From Engraulis encrasicolus (Eukaryota > Chordata > Actinopteri > Clupeiformes > Engraulidae), in the NCBI RefSeq assembly GCF_034702125.1, contig NC_085875.1:49338007-49402006 (forward strand): 64,000 nucleotides of DNA, given 5' to 3'. The notes under the pieces were generated by a model. That model was not told where the DNA came from, ran no database searches, and worked only from the letters and a program-made list of their open reading frames with translations. Numbering within the stretch: position 1 is the first letter of the stretch; every line of letters starts with the position of its first letter. Both the position numbers and the translations under genes were made by a program. This document shows, one piece after another, positions 1-14,039 of the stretch.

Positions 1-299
1 CGCTGCGCCCATATCAGAGAATTGTTTCATTGAACGGGTCTGTACTCTAGGCTGTGCTACAGTAGGCTGCAAACTAGAATAGCAGGAAGGTGCACAGCTA
101 GAAATACTGCACGCCTTCCGTTTCAAAACATCTGCATGAAGACGCCTGATGAGATGCAGTGATACGGGCAGGAGGAAGCCCTTGAGGAGAGACTCTGGTC
201 AGAGTGCAAGCCAAGCAGCAACATGGACACAGAGACAAGCCTTAGTGATATAATAATTACTACTATACTATCTGACATCTGAGCCCAAAAAACATCACT

Positions 300-381
300 G
301 ACCCTTTTTCTTTCTTTTTTTTTGGGGGGGAGGTGCTTTTTACACCTTTATTATTTAGGTAGGCCAGTGAGAGAGATGAGT

Positions 382-432
<51 letters not shown>

Positions 433-520
433 TGAGGAAATGACTTCGGACCGGAATCCAACCTGGGTCCCCGTCCAAATGGAAATGTCGCACCAGCCAC
501 TGACCCACATCGACCACCAG
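300..520 (-). mobile_element. tRNA-derived SINE copy with expanded (CT)n
   Basis: Read on the minus strand, a tRNA-like B-box region (GGTTGGATTCCGG at about 445-460) is followed by a CT-rich segment and an A-rich end, the same layout as the SINE copies at 22255, 37795 and 38195. Inside it (GA)n at 385-429 (plus strand) is an expansion of the CT-rich SINE body. The family name is not assigned. Confidence 0.45.
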
Positions 521-1580
521 GGGGCTTGTGTTTTTAAGTGGCTGCCCACTGACAGTAGGCCTTGTGTTGTCTGTTTTCCCTGAGAGCAGAGGCTGGTTGA
601 AGCAACACTATGCAGTTTTCGTCTTCAGTCGCCCCTGCATGTTGGAGGCGGAATTGCCTCCCAAGGGTGCTGAATTGCATCCATAGAAAAGGGGCTGTGT
701 GTGTGTGTGTGTGCGTGTGCGTGCGTGTGTGTGCGTGTCACACCAATCACACTTGATCAGCAAGCAAAAGAACCCAAAATCTAATCACCATCACAGAAAA
801 AAAACAAACAAGGCATTATCCACTTGAAAAATAGACACATTTATCCCCATCATCCCCTACACTGGAAAAGAGCTTATGCAGTGGGGGTCAGGAGTTTATG
901 CATGGGGTTCAAGACCGTTTCAAAACATTCATGGAGAGATCTAGCAGATGTTCCAAGGGAGTTAGAGTGGGGTTCCCTCGTACTTTCAAGGGTTATACAA
1001 GCAGGTCTACCTCATAAGACACAATATCTCATGAGATTGAATCTGAGCCAACGAGTTTCCTTTTGAACAGAGGCGACTCTAGGTTCAGCTGGGGCCCCAA
1101 GTGATATGTCAAAGGAGAGAACATTTGAAAGAAATTTGCCACTTCTGTAGCCGTTATTCACCATCCAGGGTCTTGGGGGCCCCGAGCAGCTGCCTGCCTA
1201 GTGACTAGATGCACCTCTGCTTTTGAACTGACCATAAGATTTCACCTGACCCCTCATCCACCACCACCACCGACCCACCCGCCAACAAGGCGACCCTTCA
1301 TCTCTGCACCCCGCCCACACACCCCTATTAATCGGTGTAAACAACGCAGCTGGTCCCCCTTGCCTTACATGATCCGTCTCCTCTGACGCACAGGAGGAGC
1401 CCGCAGCAAAAGCCCCTTCTAACACAAGCATGATCTCAGTCAGAGCAGACCCCGTGAGCGAAGACACCTGTGTGTGTGTATTATTATTCTGTTGTTATGG
1501 TCACACATGTGTCGGTAAATTAGTCATAATACACACGACACACCGCAAGGCTACCAGATTTTACAGTGCCAACAGAACGG
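521..1580. other. non-coding stretch with short GT repeat and a possible hAT remnant
   Basis: No gene is visible. An impure (GT)n with GC steps lies at 697-738. The segment 1068-1200 begins GGCGACTCTAGG and ends in GGGGGCCCCGAGCAGC followed by GCCTGCCTAG; this GGGGCCCC-rich composition resembles decayed fish hAT-type repeats, but I see no target duplication. The first 299 bases also show nothing recognisable. Confidence 0.3.

Positions 1581-1581
<1 letters not shown>

Positions 1582-1637
<56 letters not shown>
1582..1637 (+). repeat. (GAT)n trinucleotide microsatellite
   Basis: About 18 uninterrupted GAT units. An open frame through it reads as poly-Met and is not taken as coding. Confidence 0.95.
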
Positions 1638-1638
<1 letters not shown>

Positions 1639-1639
1639 C

Positions 1640-3880
1640 AGACTGATGGGCAGCCAGAAGGAGCGTAGGGATTAGGCCTAATTAAAATTTAAAATATAAA
1701 ATAATGATGGTGAAACGTTATTAAGAAAGACAACACCATGCTGTTATACACCCACAAATAAATGCGCCGTAGGCTAACTCAAGGATGCATGTCTGAGTTT
1801 TGACTCGAGACTGCGCATGGGGTGGCTATAGGAGTCGTCCCGCCACGGAATGATTATGGTTACAGCAGAGGTGTAGGTTTGATTTGTAAAGTGGTGGAAA
1901 CATTACAACGGCAAATTTGCTATTTTTGCATGCTATTTTTATATGTGAAAATGTGATAGGGATATAGTATCTCAAATGGTATGGACATGTCCCCACATCC
2001 ACACCTAAAATTACAGCCATTTCAATGCGAGCGGTGCGTTTCTTTCCACAGACTTTCCAACAGCTGATGGCGAGCCAGCACCACCATTGCTTGCTTTGAC
2101 AGGACCTCCGTGAAACATAAAAAGCCTCGCGGGGAAACTTGATTGCATTTGCCTAACTTGGTCATTAGCATGGCTTCCCGTTCTGTTTACAGTAACATTA
2201 CACAAGCGCAGGGAGAGAAATCACGTTAGGTTCCCCTCATGTTCCAGCTTGCCTTCCTTGACAAGCAACTATTCATTGACAAAATAAAAGTGTCTTTATT
2301 CTCACGAAACCTGTAACTGCGTGTCACAAGACAAGAGACATCCACACAGCAAGTAGGCTACTCTGAAATGTACAAATACGCACACTATTTTCACATTCAT
2401 CCTTCTGATAAATCTACTGTCAACACTGTCTAAAAGCTCGCTATGAGGAAAAGGGAGGGGGGGGCATTCCCAACTTTGTTGTGAATCGCGATAAGTTATT
2501 CTAAATTAGTCCGAAAAAATAAAAAACAAGTAGGAATTTCGCACCGACCTTCCACTTTTGAGGGCAGATGTACGTAGCGTTTCCACGTGTAGCTCAAGCA
2601 GTCAAGCCTCCAAAACGTCAAATTGTTCAACTCTGTCCCATCCAACTTCCAGCTGCCAGAATTGATCCTGTTATCTACTGTGAATGAAGAGTCGCATTTC
2701 GCTTCACAATTTCCCTGGTGGTTTCCTCCACGATGTCTGCTAAACTGCTCTTGTTTTCTGAATCGGCTACCAGTAGCCCGAAGAAGTCTCCCGTCTCCCA
2801 GCCAGCTCCCGCGCCACTAGACTGCTACCTCTCGGAGCTGAGCTGAGCGGACAGTAGCAGGTTCGCAGCAACAAATATCTGACTTCATGGAATGGAAGCT
2901 CGCGCAGCGGTCACGTGGAGAAGTCGCCGTTTACCTAAGCGTACGTGTCATGTTTGGACTTCTCTCTGTGTGTCGTCCTGTCTACCTCCTATCTGGGCAC
3001 ACACAGGGATTCAGAAACAAGGGATAGTCTTGCAGTGCTCCTGACTCATTTCCAAAGTATTTACGCGGCGTATTTATTTAATTAATTAGAAGTGGTGACG
3101 GGAAAGGGGCTGCGTCAGCTACACTGCACAGTTGTTTCACATCATTAGCGACCTATAATAGAAGAAACATGCGTGATTCGTGTGTAATCTCGCACGAGCA
3201 CAGAGTAGAGGTGGCTATAGCCTTCGATTAGTCTTGAATGGAGAGGCTGCACATCAAAGGGGATGCTTCGTTTCAGATTGTTTTAGTTTGGGGAGAGTGT
3301 TTCCGTCTCACAGGCACGCAAGCCTTCATTCTCACCCGTGCTTGTGGTTCGAATTAACAGCCGCTGTCTGTCAGCCAACACTATGCAGCCGCAAAACCGC
3401 ACGCGCGCCAACGCATCAGCGCTCTAGAACGCCGATCCAGAACTGTTCGATGCACTGACTTAAGTTGAGCAGCAGCGCTATTCTGCATTCTTTAGGTGAA
3501 GTCAAGAACAAAAAAAACTTCTTTCTGTTTCTAGCGAGGGGGAGAGGAGAACAGAATAGGCCTACAACACAACACTGGCAGCCAGGCAGTATTAGAAGCC
3601 TGGCAGATCCCTTATTATCGGCGCTGTTTTCAAAGGGACAGAACAATGCGCCAATTGTGAGAGGCAACAAAGACACCAGTGTACAGGGTGACTCCTTAGT
3701 GTGTGTGATCAGGGTGTTTGGAAGATTAATTGTGGAAAGTAAATTAGGCCCTTTCATCTTTCACAGCCGAACAATCTTCAGGAATTACCTTACTGACCTG
3801 ATATAGGCCTAGTAGGTAGTAGGCCTAGTCTTTGGCTTCATCCGCCTGAGATGGTGTTGCCAAGAAGCCTGCTTTAAAGG
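1640..3880. other. single-copy-looking, partly GC-rich DNA, possible promoter or first exon
   Basis: No repeat of the kinds seen elsewhere is obvious here. From about 2550 to 3450 the DNA is richer in G+C and CpG than the surroundings and contains CACGTG E-box palindromes near 2585 and 2911. A short frame starts at an ATG at 2733 in fair context (see separate entry). The minus strand is also open across 2640-2813 and reads protein-like. This could be the 5' end of a neighbouring gene, but I cannot name it or fix the strand. Confidence 0.25.
2733..2846 (+). CDS. unrecognised short frame in GC-rich patch (37 aa)
   Basis: ATG in the context CACGATGT opens a 37-residue frame starting MSAKLLLFSESATSS, with a Lys-Lys and Ala-Pro-rich middle, closed by TGA. 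I do not recognise it. It could be a first coding exon with a donor I misjudge, an upstream ORF, or chance. Against it, the opposite strand of the same bases is equally open (2640-2813, with GDFFGLLVADSENKSS in one frame). Treat as a hypothesis only. Confidence 0.12.
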   Translation: MSAKLLLFSESATSSPKKSPVSQPAPAPLDCYLSELS

Positions 3881-3881
3881 A

Positions 3882-3999
<118 letters not shown>

Positions 4000-4306
4000 A
4001 TGTTCACACACACGTGTGGATAAAGTGCGGTTATGATTTTCCCTTTCCATGTCTGTTTTTCTCTTTTCTTCTCTCCCTTTTATTCCTGTGTTTAGTGTTT
4101 TAGTGTTTACGTGGCAGCTACAGTAACCCCCCCCCGCCTCCCGGCTCCCCCCGACCGCCCAAGTTCCAACCCCCCCCTGAGTGGAAAAAATACATCCTCC
4201 ATTCGAGTCTCTTTCCATGACTTCAGTCTTGCCTGGAGGGGCAGCAGCAGCAGTAGCCCAGAGACACACAGTGAGGGGGGGTAACCAAAACACACATACG
4301 TAGGCC

Positions 4307-4350
4307 TACACACACACACACACACACTCATACCCACACATGCATGCATG

Positions 4351-4390
<40 letters not shown>

Positions 4391-4395
4391 TGCAT

Positions 4396-4480
<85 letters not shown>

Positions 4481-4486
4481 GCTGAC
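4307..4486 (+). repeat. compound (CA)n with CATG/CACG interruptions
   Basis: Three CA blocks separated by GCATGCATGC-type steps, which form short self-complementary inserts. Confidence 0.95.
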
Positions 4487-4539
4487 CAGCCAACATGACA
4501 AAGCAGTCCTCACCAGATGTGCACAGTTGCCTACTGTAC

Positions 4540-4800
4540 ACACGGAGGGGGGCCTGGAGTGGAGTTTGGGTTCTGTATGCAGGGATGACCCGCACAATAG
4601 GCAATTTAGGCAAGTGCTAAGGACCTGGAGTATGGGTTCTGTAGGGCCTGGAATTTTGGTTCTGTAGGGCCTGGAGTTTTGGTTCTGTAGGGCCTGGAGT
4701 GGAGTTTCGGTTTTAGGCCCTGGAATTTGGGTTCTGTAGACAGGGTCTGCAGTTTTGGTTCTAGGCAGAGCCTGGAGTTTGGGCTCAGTAGAAAGGACCT
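4540..4800 (+). repeat. minisatellite with GGGCCTGGAGTTTTGGTTC-type unit
   Basis: Roughly eight imperfect units of about 23-30 bp, each containing CCTGGAGT or CCTGGAAT, then TTGG and usually TTCTGTAG. The units diverge towards the right end. No coding sense is apparent. Confidence 0.75.
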
Positions 4801-5434
<634 letters not shown>

Positions 5435-6544
5435 AATGCGTGTGCGTCAAATCATTTGTCTACAATGAGAAGCGACCGTGTGAACATTGAAACAGAGAGG
5501 AATGCCTTGAAAGCTGCCATGCTGTCCATTCAAACGTCAATCATCATCAATCAAGTTTATTAGGACCACGTACAATTAAAACATAAATGTTTCAAGTTTG
5601 TTTCTCTTTAAGAGCATATTTAAGTTGGTATTTAAAGCTCTTAAAGGAGCCACAGCTCTTCAGGTCACCTGGAAGAGCATTCCATTGTGATGTAGCCTTG
5701 TAGGAAAAAGAGGACTGCCCGAATGCTGTGTGGATATAATAGAAACAATATCAATGACCAGTATGCTCTTATGCAATGCATAGACATACTGTATGGGTCA
5801 ATGACTTTTCAGCAGTAGTACACGTCAGGGCGGCACAACGATAGCCAGTGCTGCTTGTATGTATAATGCTGATGTTTGCTTTTAGCAGACTATCGAAGAA
5901 GCATATTCATTGCAGCATATCAACCACCAATTGCTAATTAATTTATGGCAATTAGATGCCACTGCACCACTTGACATCTGAGCTTTAAAAAAAAAACGTC
6001 TTTGACCTGTATACAAATACGTATAACTACAAGACAGAGCGGATGTTTTTAAAGTCAATTCCCACTCTCAGGAAACTGTGATCTCAACCAAAAGCCAAAA
6101 ATGAAAAAGACATGACCGACCATGCAGGTATCAGAAGCAACAAAACAATCACCACACTGTGTATCTTGATGGTATCCTATGGTCTCTTGGATTATTTTGC
6201 ATGGTAAAAAAAAGATAACAATGTGTTGATGACAGTGTGTTTACATAGCAATGGGCTAATAAGACTGCCCTTTGAAGAAGTGAAAGTGAAAGTTCCAGGA
6301 AACTCCCATTGTGACACAGCACACCACAGCACACTTTGAGTGCACACTATAAAACAGCATTCATGCCCCACCCATGCAAGGGGATAGCCCACCAGGCACA
6401 CCAAGGCAGCAAGACAGGCCCCAAGGGAAACAACACGGGTTGTTTAATCCCCCCTACCCACCTGGTGGGAACTGAACCAGCAACCTTCTTGATACAAGTA
6501 TCCTCAGGAATTCTAAACAGTTTTCCCATTACTGCACCAAAAGT
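5435..6544. other. non-coding interspersed DNA
   Basis: No gene seen. Part of 5530-5720 (a segment starting near ATCATCAATCAAGTTTATT) has the look of a dispersed fish repeat, but I cannot classify it. Confidence 0.3.
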
Positions 6545-6755
6545 ATAGTGAGAAATTGTCTGTACTCATTACATTACATTACACTTAGCTGGCGCTTGTT
6601 GTCTAGATACAGGATATTTACAGGCCCTGGTGCAATGTGGGGTTAAGTGCCTTACTCAAGGGCACTTCAGCCATGAGGATGAAAGGATGGGGTAAGGATG
6701 GGATTTGAACCCACAAGCCTCTGATTTAAAGGCGGTTGAGCCATGGCTGACCCCA
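6545..6755 (-). mobile_element. SINE-type fragment (ATTACATTAC end, tRNA-like end)
   Basis: On the minus strand the right end carries a tRNA-like B box (GGGTTCAAATCCC), and the left end reaches the ATTACATTAC tail typical of this family. The middle holds GTGGGGTTAAGTGCC and CTCAAGGGCACTTCAG, which recur in the SINE copies at 25560 and 33240 in the opposite orientation. Confidence 0.55.
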
Positions 6756-6785
6756 TCTCTTGTATTTGTATTCAGTACCTTGTAA

Positions 6786-8660
6786 GTGCCTCCTTGTAGA
6801 CAAAACAAAAAGACAAATTTAGATCAGAATTCTTTAAACAACTACAGACCTATATCAAACCTCCCCTTTATAAGCAAGGTACTAGTAAAGTTGTATTTAA
6901 ACAGCTTAATCAACATCTGGCTGGGAATGATATCTTGGAAAAATTCCAATCAGGCTTTAGAGCCAACCATAGCACCGAAACAGCACTAACCAAAATAATA
7001 AGTGATCTTAGGCTCAGCACTGCCGCAAAAAAAGTTTCAGCACTTATCCTCCTCGACCTCAGTGCCGCCTTTGACACGATAGACCACAACATACTAATTG
7101 ACCGCCTTGAATCTTGGGTAGGATTGTCCGGTCACGTCTTAGAGTGGTTCAAAACATATATTACAGGAAGGCAGTTTTTTGTCACCATCGGAGAATACGT
7201 CTCCAACAAGTATGATGTGCCTTTTGGAGTTGCTCAGGGTAGTTGCTTGGGCCCTCTCCTCTTCTCTCTCTATATGTTGCCCCTGGGCTCCATCATCAGA
7301 GAGCACAATGTTGATTTTCATAGCTAGGCCGATGACACTCAACTATATATCTCTGTCGAGCCTAGCCAAACCACTGCCATTCATGCCTTGACTAAATGCA
7401 TGTCTGCCATCACAGATTGGATGAACAGTAACTTCCTAAAATTAAATGAGGATAAAACTTAAGTGTTGCTCATTGGGCCTAAGAAAAAACGTGCAAAACT
7501 CCACTCAAGCCTAGGTGACCTAAGCATGCACATTAAAGATAAGGTTACTAGCCTAGGTGTGGTCATAGACTCGGATTTGAGCTTTGAGCCTCACATCAAC
7601 AAGATTTTTTCCATCTTAGAAATGTCAACAAGGTGCGCGGCTTGGCCCCCCGACAAGACGCTGAGAAACTTATTCATGCCTTTGTCACCAGTAGGATAGA
7701 CTACTGCAATGCTCTCTTCTCTGGTCTCCCAAAAAAATTAATTGACAAATTGCAACTCATTCAAAATTCTGCGGCAAGAATCCTAACAAGAACCAGAATG
7801 AGAGAGCACATCTCTCCTGTCTTGGCAGACCTGCACTGGTTACCTGTCTCATACAGAATCGACTTTAAGATTCTGCTCACAGTATTTAAAGCATTAAATG
7901 GACTTGCCCCTAGTTATATCTCAGACATGCTCTCTTTTTATGCCCCTGCTCGAGCTCTCAGGTCCACTGATGCCAAGCTGCTAAGGACCCCCACCCCCCC
8001 GCAAAAGAAGATCGGCGACGCCGCGTTTGCCTGCTATGCGCCCAAGAGATGGAACGCCCTCCCCATCGAGATCCGATCAGCCACCTCCGTCAACTCCTTC
8101 AAGAAGCAGCTGAAGACCCACCTCTTCATCCTTGCCAACTCCTAGCTGCCAAGGCGTCATAGTGTCCCAGCCGCCGCAGCGCCCTTACTACTTGCAACCA
8201 GCCCTGGCAGGGGGCTCCCCTAGGTGGCCGCTGGTCTCTGCCTGAGGTTTCTTCCTGACTATAGGGGGTCTTTTTTCTCAGACCTCACTGAGCTTTTTTT
8301 TCCCCCTTACAAACTATGAATCAAGCGAAAGGGAGTTTTTCCTCACCCCTGATGCCACCAGGGGCCGCACCTGAGCGCCCAATCTCTGTGTGACTATCAA
8401 TGACTTATGATAGGCCCAGCCACTATGGACCTTACGCATCTAAGAATCCTGGTCCTAACCTACGTTGACCTTATGACTCTACATTCTCTGTCTATCTCTT
8501 CTTCCTCTGCCTTCCTGCTTTTTCTGCCTCTCCTCTATACCTCTCCTTTAAAATCTATCTCTAACAATGTTTTTTTTTCCCATTTGTTAAGCACTTTGAG
8601 TTACATGCCTTGTATGACACAGTGCTATACAAATACAATTATTATTATTATTATTATTAT
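6786..8660 (+). mobile_element. L2-clade LINE, 5'-truncated and inactivated
   Basis: This is the 3' part of a non-LTR retrotransposon with reverse transcriptase and C-terminal region. Visible in order are [14 protein letters not shown] (about 6836), [15 protein letters not shown] (6944), [12 protein letters not shown] (7060), [27 protein letters not shown] (7329), and the C-terminal RIDYCNALFSGLPKK and LHWLPVSYRIDFK blocks ending at a stop at 8145. Breaks: a frameshift near 6925, a TAG exactly where the catalytic YADD Tyr is expected (7325-7327), a TAA near 7459 and a small deletion/frameshift near 7620. The 3' UTR ends in CAGTGCTATACAAATA plus (ATT)n, the usual L2 tail. It cannot act autonomously. 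Confidence 0.92.
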
Positions 8661-8705
8661 TGTAAGTCGCTTTGGTCAAAGACGTCTGCTAAATGTAATG
8701 TCATG
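8661..8705 (+). mobile_element. SINE 3'-tail fragment
   Basis: GTAAGTCGCTTTGG and CTGCTAAATGTAATGT match the 3' ends of the SINEs at 25655 and 33323. It directly follows the (ATT)n tail of the LINE. Confidence 0.5.
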
Positions 8706-9948
8706 TAAAAGGTAAGGTAATATGCATATTTAACATCCTGCGGAAGAAAATGCCTTCTCTTAACACTATGTTTGTATCTAAAATCCTGCAGAAGCGATAA
8801 GAGACAGAGACCTCCTGCTGAGGCTGTAGATTAAAATCCTTAATCACTGCACATTGTTCATACCGTACATCACTGTTCAATTCATCAACAGACACTCCGC
8901 CTGTCAATACCTCTCGGCCCCTGTACGGTACACCAACAGCTAATAGCATGTCATTATCTCATACATGAGCATGTGAGTAAGCAATCGACCCCCCGTTAGC
9001 GCTCTGTGAATATGAATCTTAGCTAACACATATACAGTATTTGTAATTGGTGCGAACACAAACACATCTACTGACTCTAATAGGCGTGATTGGCTTGGCG
9101 CGTGACTAATGCATTTCTAATGAGAGGATAATGGATTTGTACTGTGAGATTGTGAGCCAGCAGGACTGCTGGACTGATTTATTACGGTTGTGTAAATACA
9201 GTAGGGGAAGACAACAGGGGGTGACAAAGGGGTCACTTGTCCCGGCTCAGGGAGAGAGGGGGCCCAGAATCGAATCCTCAATACATTGCATTTATTGGGT
9301 TTCGGGCCCTTTTATATGTCTTTGTCCCGGGCCCAGCCAAAGCCGTCAGCGGCCCCGAATACAGGGAAAATTTATTTTGATGTTGGAATTGTACGCCAAT
9401 ACCATTTTGAATACACACTACAGATACCATATAAACATTGCCTGGTAAGCTGTGGAGTCTTTGTAAAAGAGATCAGTAAATCCATGCCTTTGATATAACG
9501 GCAGTCTGTAGTTAATTATCCTCCATGCTCATTCGCTATGCTTTAAAAGGGATTTTTGTGTATGTGTTTTGCTTTGAAATATAGTGGCAAAGAGTACAAA
9601 CGGACTTTAGTAAATAATGGCTGAAAGAACAATACAAAGTTTATGATGGAGTTGAAAAGGCCAAAGCGTTGCTCTGTTTGAATTACATGTGGGCGAAACG
9701 CTTCATTTATCATGAAATAATTAAAGACACTTTAATCTGTAATTAATAATTCAGTGCAGGGAGACTAGACTGGACCAGACTTGAAAAGTAATTACTTTGG
9801 GTATTTTAGAGGGCAGGTAAGGACACAAACTGTGTAGAGGTCACCAAAGGTCAAATATTCATCCCTTTTTCTTTTTTCTTTCCTTTTCGTCTTTTTGAAT
9901 AACTGGAAAGGTCTGACCTCATGTACGCAAGACAGAGGGACTGTGACT
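8706..9948. other. non-coding, with a hAT-like remnant at about 9205-9362
   Basis: No gene found. 9205-9362 (GGGGGTGACAAAGGGG to CAGCGGCCCCGAAT) is rich in GGGCCC blocks like decayed fish hAT repeats. The rest looks unique. Confidence 0.3.
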
Positions 9949-10775
<827 letters not shown>

Positions 10776-10960
10776 ATACCGGCCTGACCTACCTCCTACA
10801 CAGTCATTACTAACATTTCATCTCAGTTCAGCGTCAACAAAGGAAACACACTTCCTTGTCCTCAGATAACAAGATGCCCCTTCACCTGCACAATGGCTTT
10901 ATCCACACACTCATCTCCTCCTTTGTGTTGGCTCAAACAACATAGAATTAGTTAAGGAAA

Positions 10961-10965
<5 letters not shown>

Positions 10966-11037
<72 letters not shown>

Positions 11038-11040
11038 GAA

Positions 11041-11122
<82 letters not shown>

Positions 11123-11205
11123 TGAGTGAGAGAGAGAGAGAGAGAGAGAGAGTGAGTGTCAGAGAGAGTATCAGAGAGAGAGAGAAAGAGAGAGAAAATG
11201 TGTCC
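10966..11205 (+). repeat. long (GA)n tract
   Basis: About 240 bp of GA with few GT and AA interruptions. Polypurine on the plus strand. Confidence 0.97.
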
Positions 11206-11427
11206 CAATGAGAAGCATTTAAATGGTCTATGGCTTATTGTGCAGATTCCTATCTGCAGGCTATTCCTTTCCTTGGCCAATCTCTCCCAGATGACGTACT
11301 GTGTGTGCGATATGGCGCTTGTTGCTCTCGTGCACAATTCATTTTGTGTCTGGAGTATTTACTCTCCTATATTTACTGATATGGAGGCAGTTTCCACCAG
11401 TGAAATCAGTGAGTCATTACAACAGAT

Positions 11428-11619
11428 CAGTGATTCTCAAGCTGTGGGCCAGGACCAAGGTATTCCAAAAGGGCCTTGAAATCGTTTTCTAAAAACTCAA
11501 ATTCATATTTGTATGTGTGTTGCTGTTGACTATTTGTTTGAGTTGTGTTGTTCAGAGGTGGGCCCCCGAATATTTGTGAAAATTTCAAGTGGGCCCCAGG
11601 AAGGGGGTTGGGAACCCCT
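11428..11619 (+). mobile_element. short non-autonomous hAT-type element
   Basis: The left end CAGTGATTCTCAAGCTGTGG and the right end GGGGGTTGGGAACCCCT are imperfect inverted repeats of the Charlie-like type. The inside is only about 190 bp and GGGCCCC-rich. No clean 8-bp target duplication is visible. Confidence 0.5.
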
Positions 11620-11789
11620 TCAATAGACTCTTGTTCTTCCCAGGGGCGTCAGATGACCTAATCCTATACAGGGGCATAGTAGGGCACCGAGATATAGTGC
11701 GAGAGTGCAAAGCGTGCAAGCAAAACATTTTTTACATTTATTTTCAAAAGCTTGTAAATTAATTATATTATTGCAAGTATTGTAAGGAC

Positions 11790-11910
11790 AGCAAAAGTCA
11801 GGGGTGCAGGCCAATCATCATGTTGTGAACATAAACACAGCATTGTCATATCAGTAAGCATATGTTTTATAGCTCAACTTCAACATGAAGACACACACAC
11901 ACACACACAC

Positions 11911-11971
<61 letters not shown>

Positions 11972-12068
11972 GAGACAGAGAGAGGGGTAGAGGGAGAGAG
12001 GGAGGGAGGGAGGGAGACAGAGAGACAGGGAGAGAAAGACAGAGAGAGCGAGGGAGGGAGGGAGATAG
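11790..12068 (+). repeat. copy of the 17-18 kb macro-repeat, left part
   Basis: GCAAAAGTCAGGGGTGCAGG, then CACAGCATTGTCATATCAG and CAACATGAAGACACACAC, followed by (CA)n (11893-11911) and (GA)n with GACA/GGGA variants (11916-12065). The same order is seen at 17400-17700 and 17940-18255, so this is a dispersed copy about 5.5 kb away. Confidence 0.8.
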
Positions 12069-12081
12069 GCAGCGGGCCAAG

Positions 12082-12735
12082 AATCATAGCTCATCTAGAA
12101 AATGAGTTTCGTTGTATCCGTTTAGTGGCAACTTAAAAACATGTTTTCTTGATCAATTTTGGGGTGCTGAATCCAAATCTGCCTGTTGCCACGCCGTCAA
12201 CCTGCACGTTTGGCCACCACAAGGGGCGCTATATTCATTTTTGCTTATTTATGGGTAGAAACAACGTTTTCTTTCCTGTTCAGTTATAACATTTTACAGA
12301 TTGCTTTGTAAAAACATTTTCCATGAAACTGAAGACTTTGTGTTTGTGTGTGTGTGTGTGTGTGTGGGGGGGGGGGGGTGTGCAGGGGGCTAGTTCAAAC
12401 TGACTTAAAATGCTGGTTTTGGACCGTTTCTTTACTTCAAGCCATGTTTTTCTCTAAAAATGACAGCTAATTGGTTGAATTATCGAACAACATACATATA
12501 CATTACAATCTAGACTCAAGATGGAAGAAAATACCAAAATATGACACATAGGCTGCGGACCATAAATCATAGCTCATCTGGATAATGAGTTTTGTTGTGA
12601 CCTCTTAGTAGCAACTTAAAAATATGTGCACTTGGTCAATTTGGGGGTGCTGAATCCAAATCTGTCTGTTGCCAGGGCATAAACCTGCTCCCTTGACCAC
12701 CACAGGGGGCGCTACTTCGTTTTTTCCTTATTTAT
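12082..12735 (+). repeat. two-copy tandem repeat, period about 483 bp
   Basis: AATCATAGCTCATCT at 12082 recurs at 12565. Both copies run through TTGGGGGTGCTGAATCC-like and GGGGCGCTA blocks. The copies are clearly diverged. A (GT)n with a G-run lies at 12344-12378. Confidence 0.8.
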
Positions 12736-12779
12736 ATACCGGTAAGTGCACAGAAAAGTGCACGTATAGATTTGGCACA

Positions 12780-13970
12780 AATGTTCATTAGTGTGCACTC
12801 TTTAAAAAAAAATGCCCTTGGCCGCGCAGAAAATCCAAGCTGGCAGCCATATTTTAAGATGGCCACCCTCTGCACTTAGAGGCTCAGTTCGAAACGGGAG
12901 GCAGTGACTCGATGACTCTCCTCCTACATAAACAGGTCACTGATCAGATAGGTGAAGTTAGCTGATGAGGCAGCCGTTACGAACGGCACTAACGAGTGCG
13001 CTGCCTTGCGCATTTGATGTTACGGCGATTTTATGGCGGGAGTTGCGTTCATCACGTTAGCGCTTAGCTTACGCATGCTATTTGAACGGTGAATGATCGT
13101 CAGACGGCGGAATCGTACAATAGGCTATAAATAGATCTAGCGACAGCATATTTAGATACTACAATGTTGATTTATCCATTCGATTTTCAATATCTACATA
13201 CATAAGTGTCAGAATAAAGAGTATGATAAGGTAGTAGCTTGGGTAGTAGCCATGTTTGTTTTTCAGGTTTCCGGTTGAGAGGGAGGTGGCGCACAGCATG
13301 TTGGGTACCAAAGCAGCGAAGTCAGCATCTGATGCTGACCTCAAATATCCCTGTTACGCCCACAAATGCAGTCAACTGCCGAGGCAGGAAATAAAGCAAT
13401 TTTTCGTTTCGATCCACACTTCATGACTCGATGTCCAGTTAGCTCACGGGAAGGACAGCTGCCTTCCCTGTTTCGAATTGAGCCATAATGAGGCCACGAA
13501 TCGCTTTAATTATGATAGCATGAAATACTGCAAATGTTATGTAAAATCCACTTTTTAAAGAAGAGCATTGTCCATTGATAAAATCCAGATGGCCACCGTT
13601 TTCAATATGGCCACCCTCTCCACTTATAATAAGGAACACTTTTAAAAAGTGTGATGGCCACCAAAAGAATCCAAAGTGGCCACCATTTTTCAAGATGGCC
13701 ACCCGCCTCAGAAGACCAAGAACTGTTCACATAATGACATGGCTTGCAATTTCGCACCCTTGTTCATTAGAATATACTCTTTGAAACAACAACATTGTTC
13801 ACAAGAAAAACCAAGATGTTTGACACGTTTCGAGATGCTATCCTCTCCACCAACAATTACTAATGCTAACCAACATATATGCAATTACTTCAATGAAATC
13901 AACAAATTACTGAAGATCAATACTGTATACATGATACAGTCTGAAAAGGAGCTGTGATTTCTTATTCAAA
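12780..13970. other. non-coding, with repeated AAGATGGCCACC motifs
   Basis: AAGATGGCCACCCTCTGCAC-like blocks occur near 12858, 13590, 13625 and 13693. The inverted form (GGTGGCCATCTTGG) occurs at 15932-15947 and near 16063. No gene is seen. Confidence 0.5.
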
Positions 13971-14039
13971 AATACTAAAACTGCACAATATAATGTCAAA
14001 ATCTTGACAGGCCTGAAGTAAAAGGATTAAGCAGAACTG

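Noticed and set aside
1430..1675. Frame with a poly-Met run
   Set aside because: It is the (GAT)n microsatellite read in one frame.
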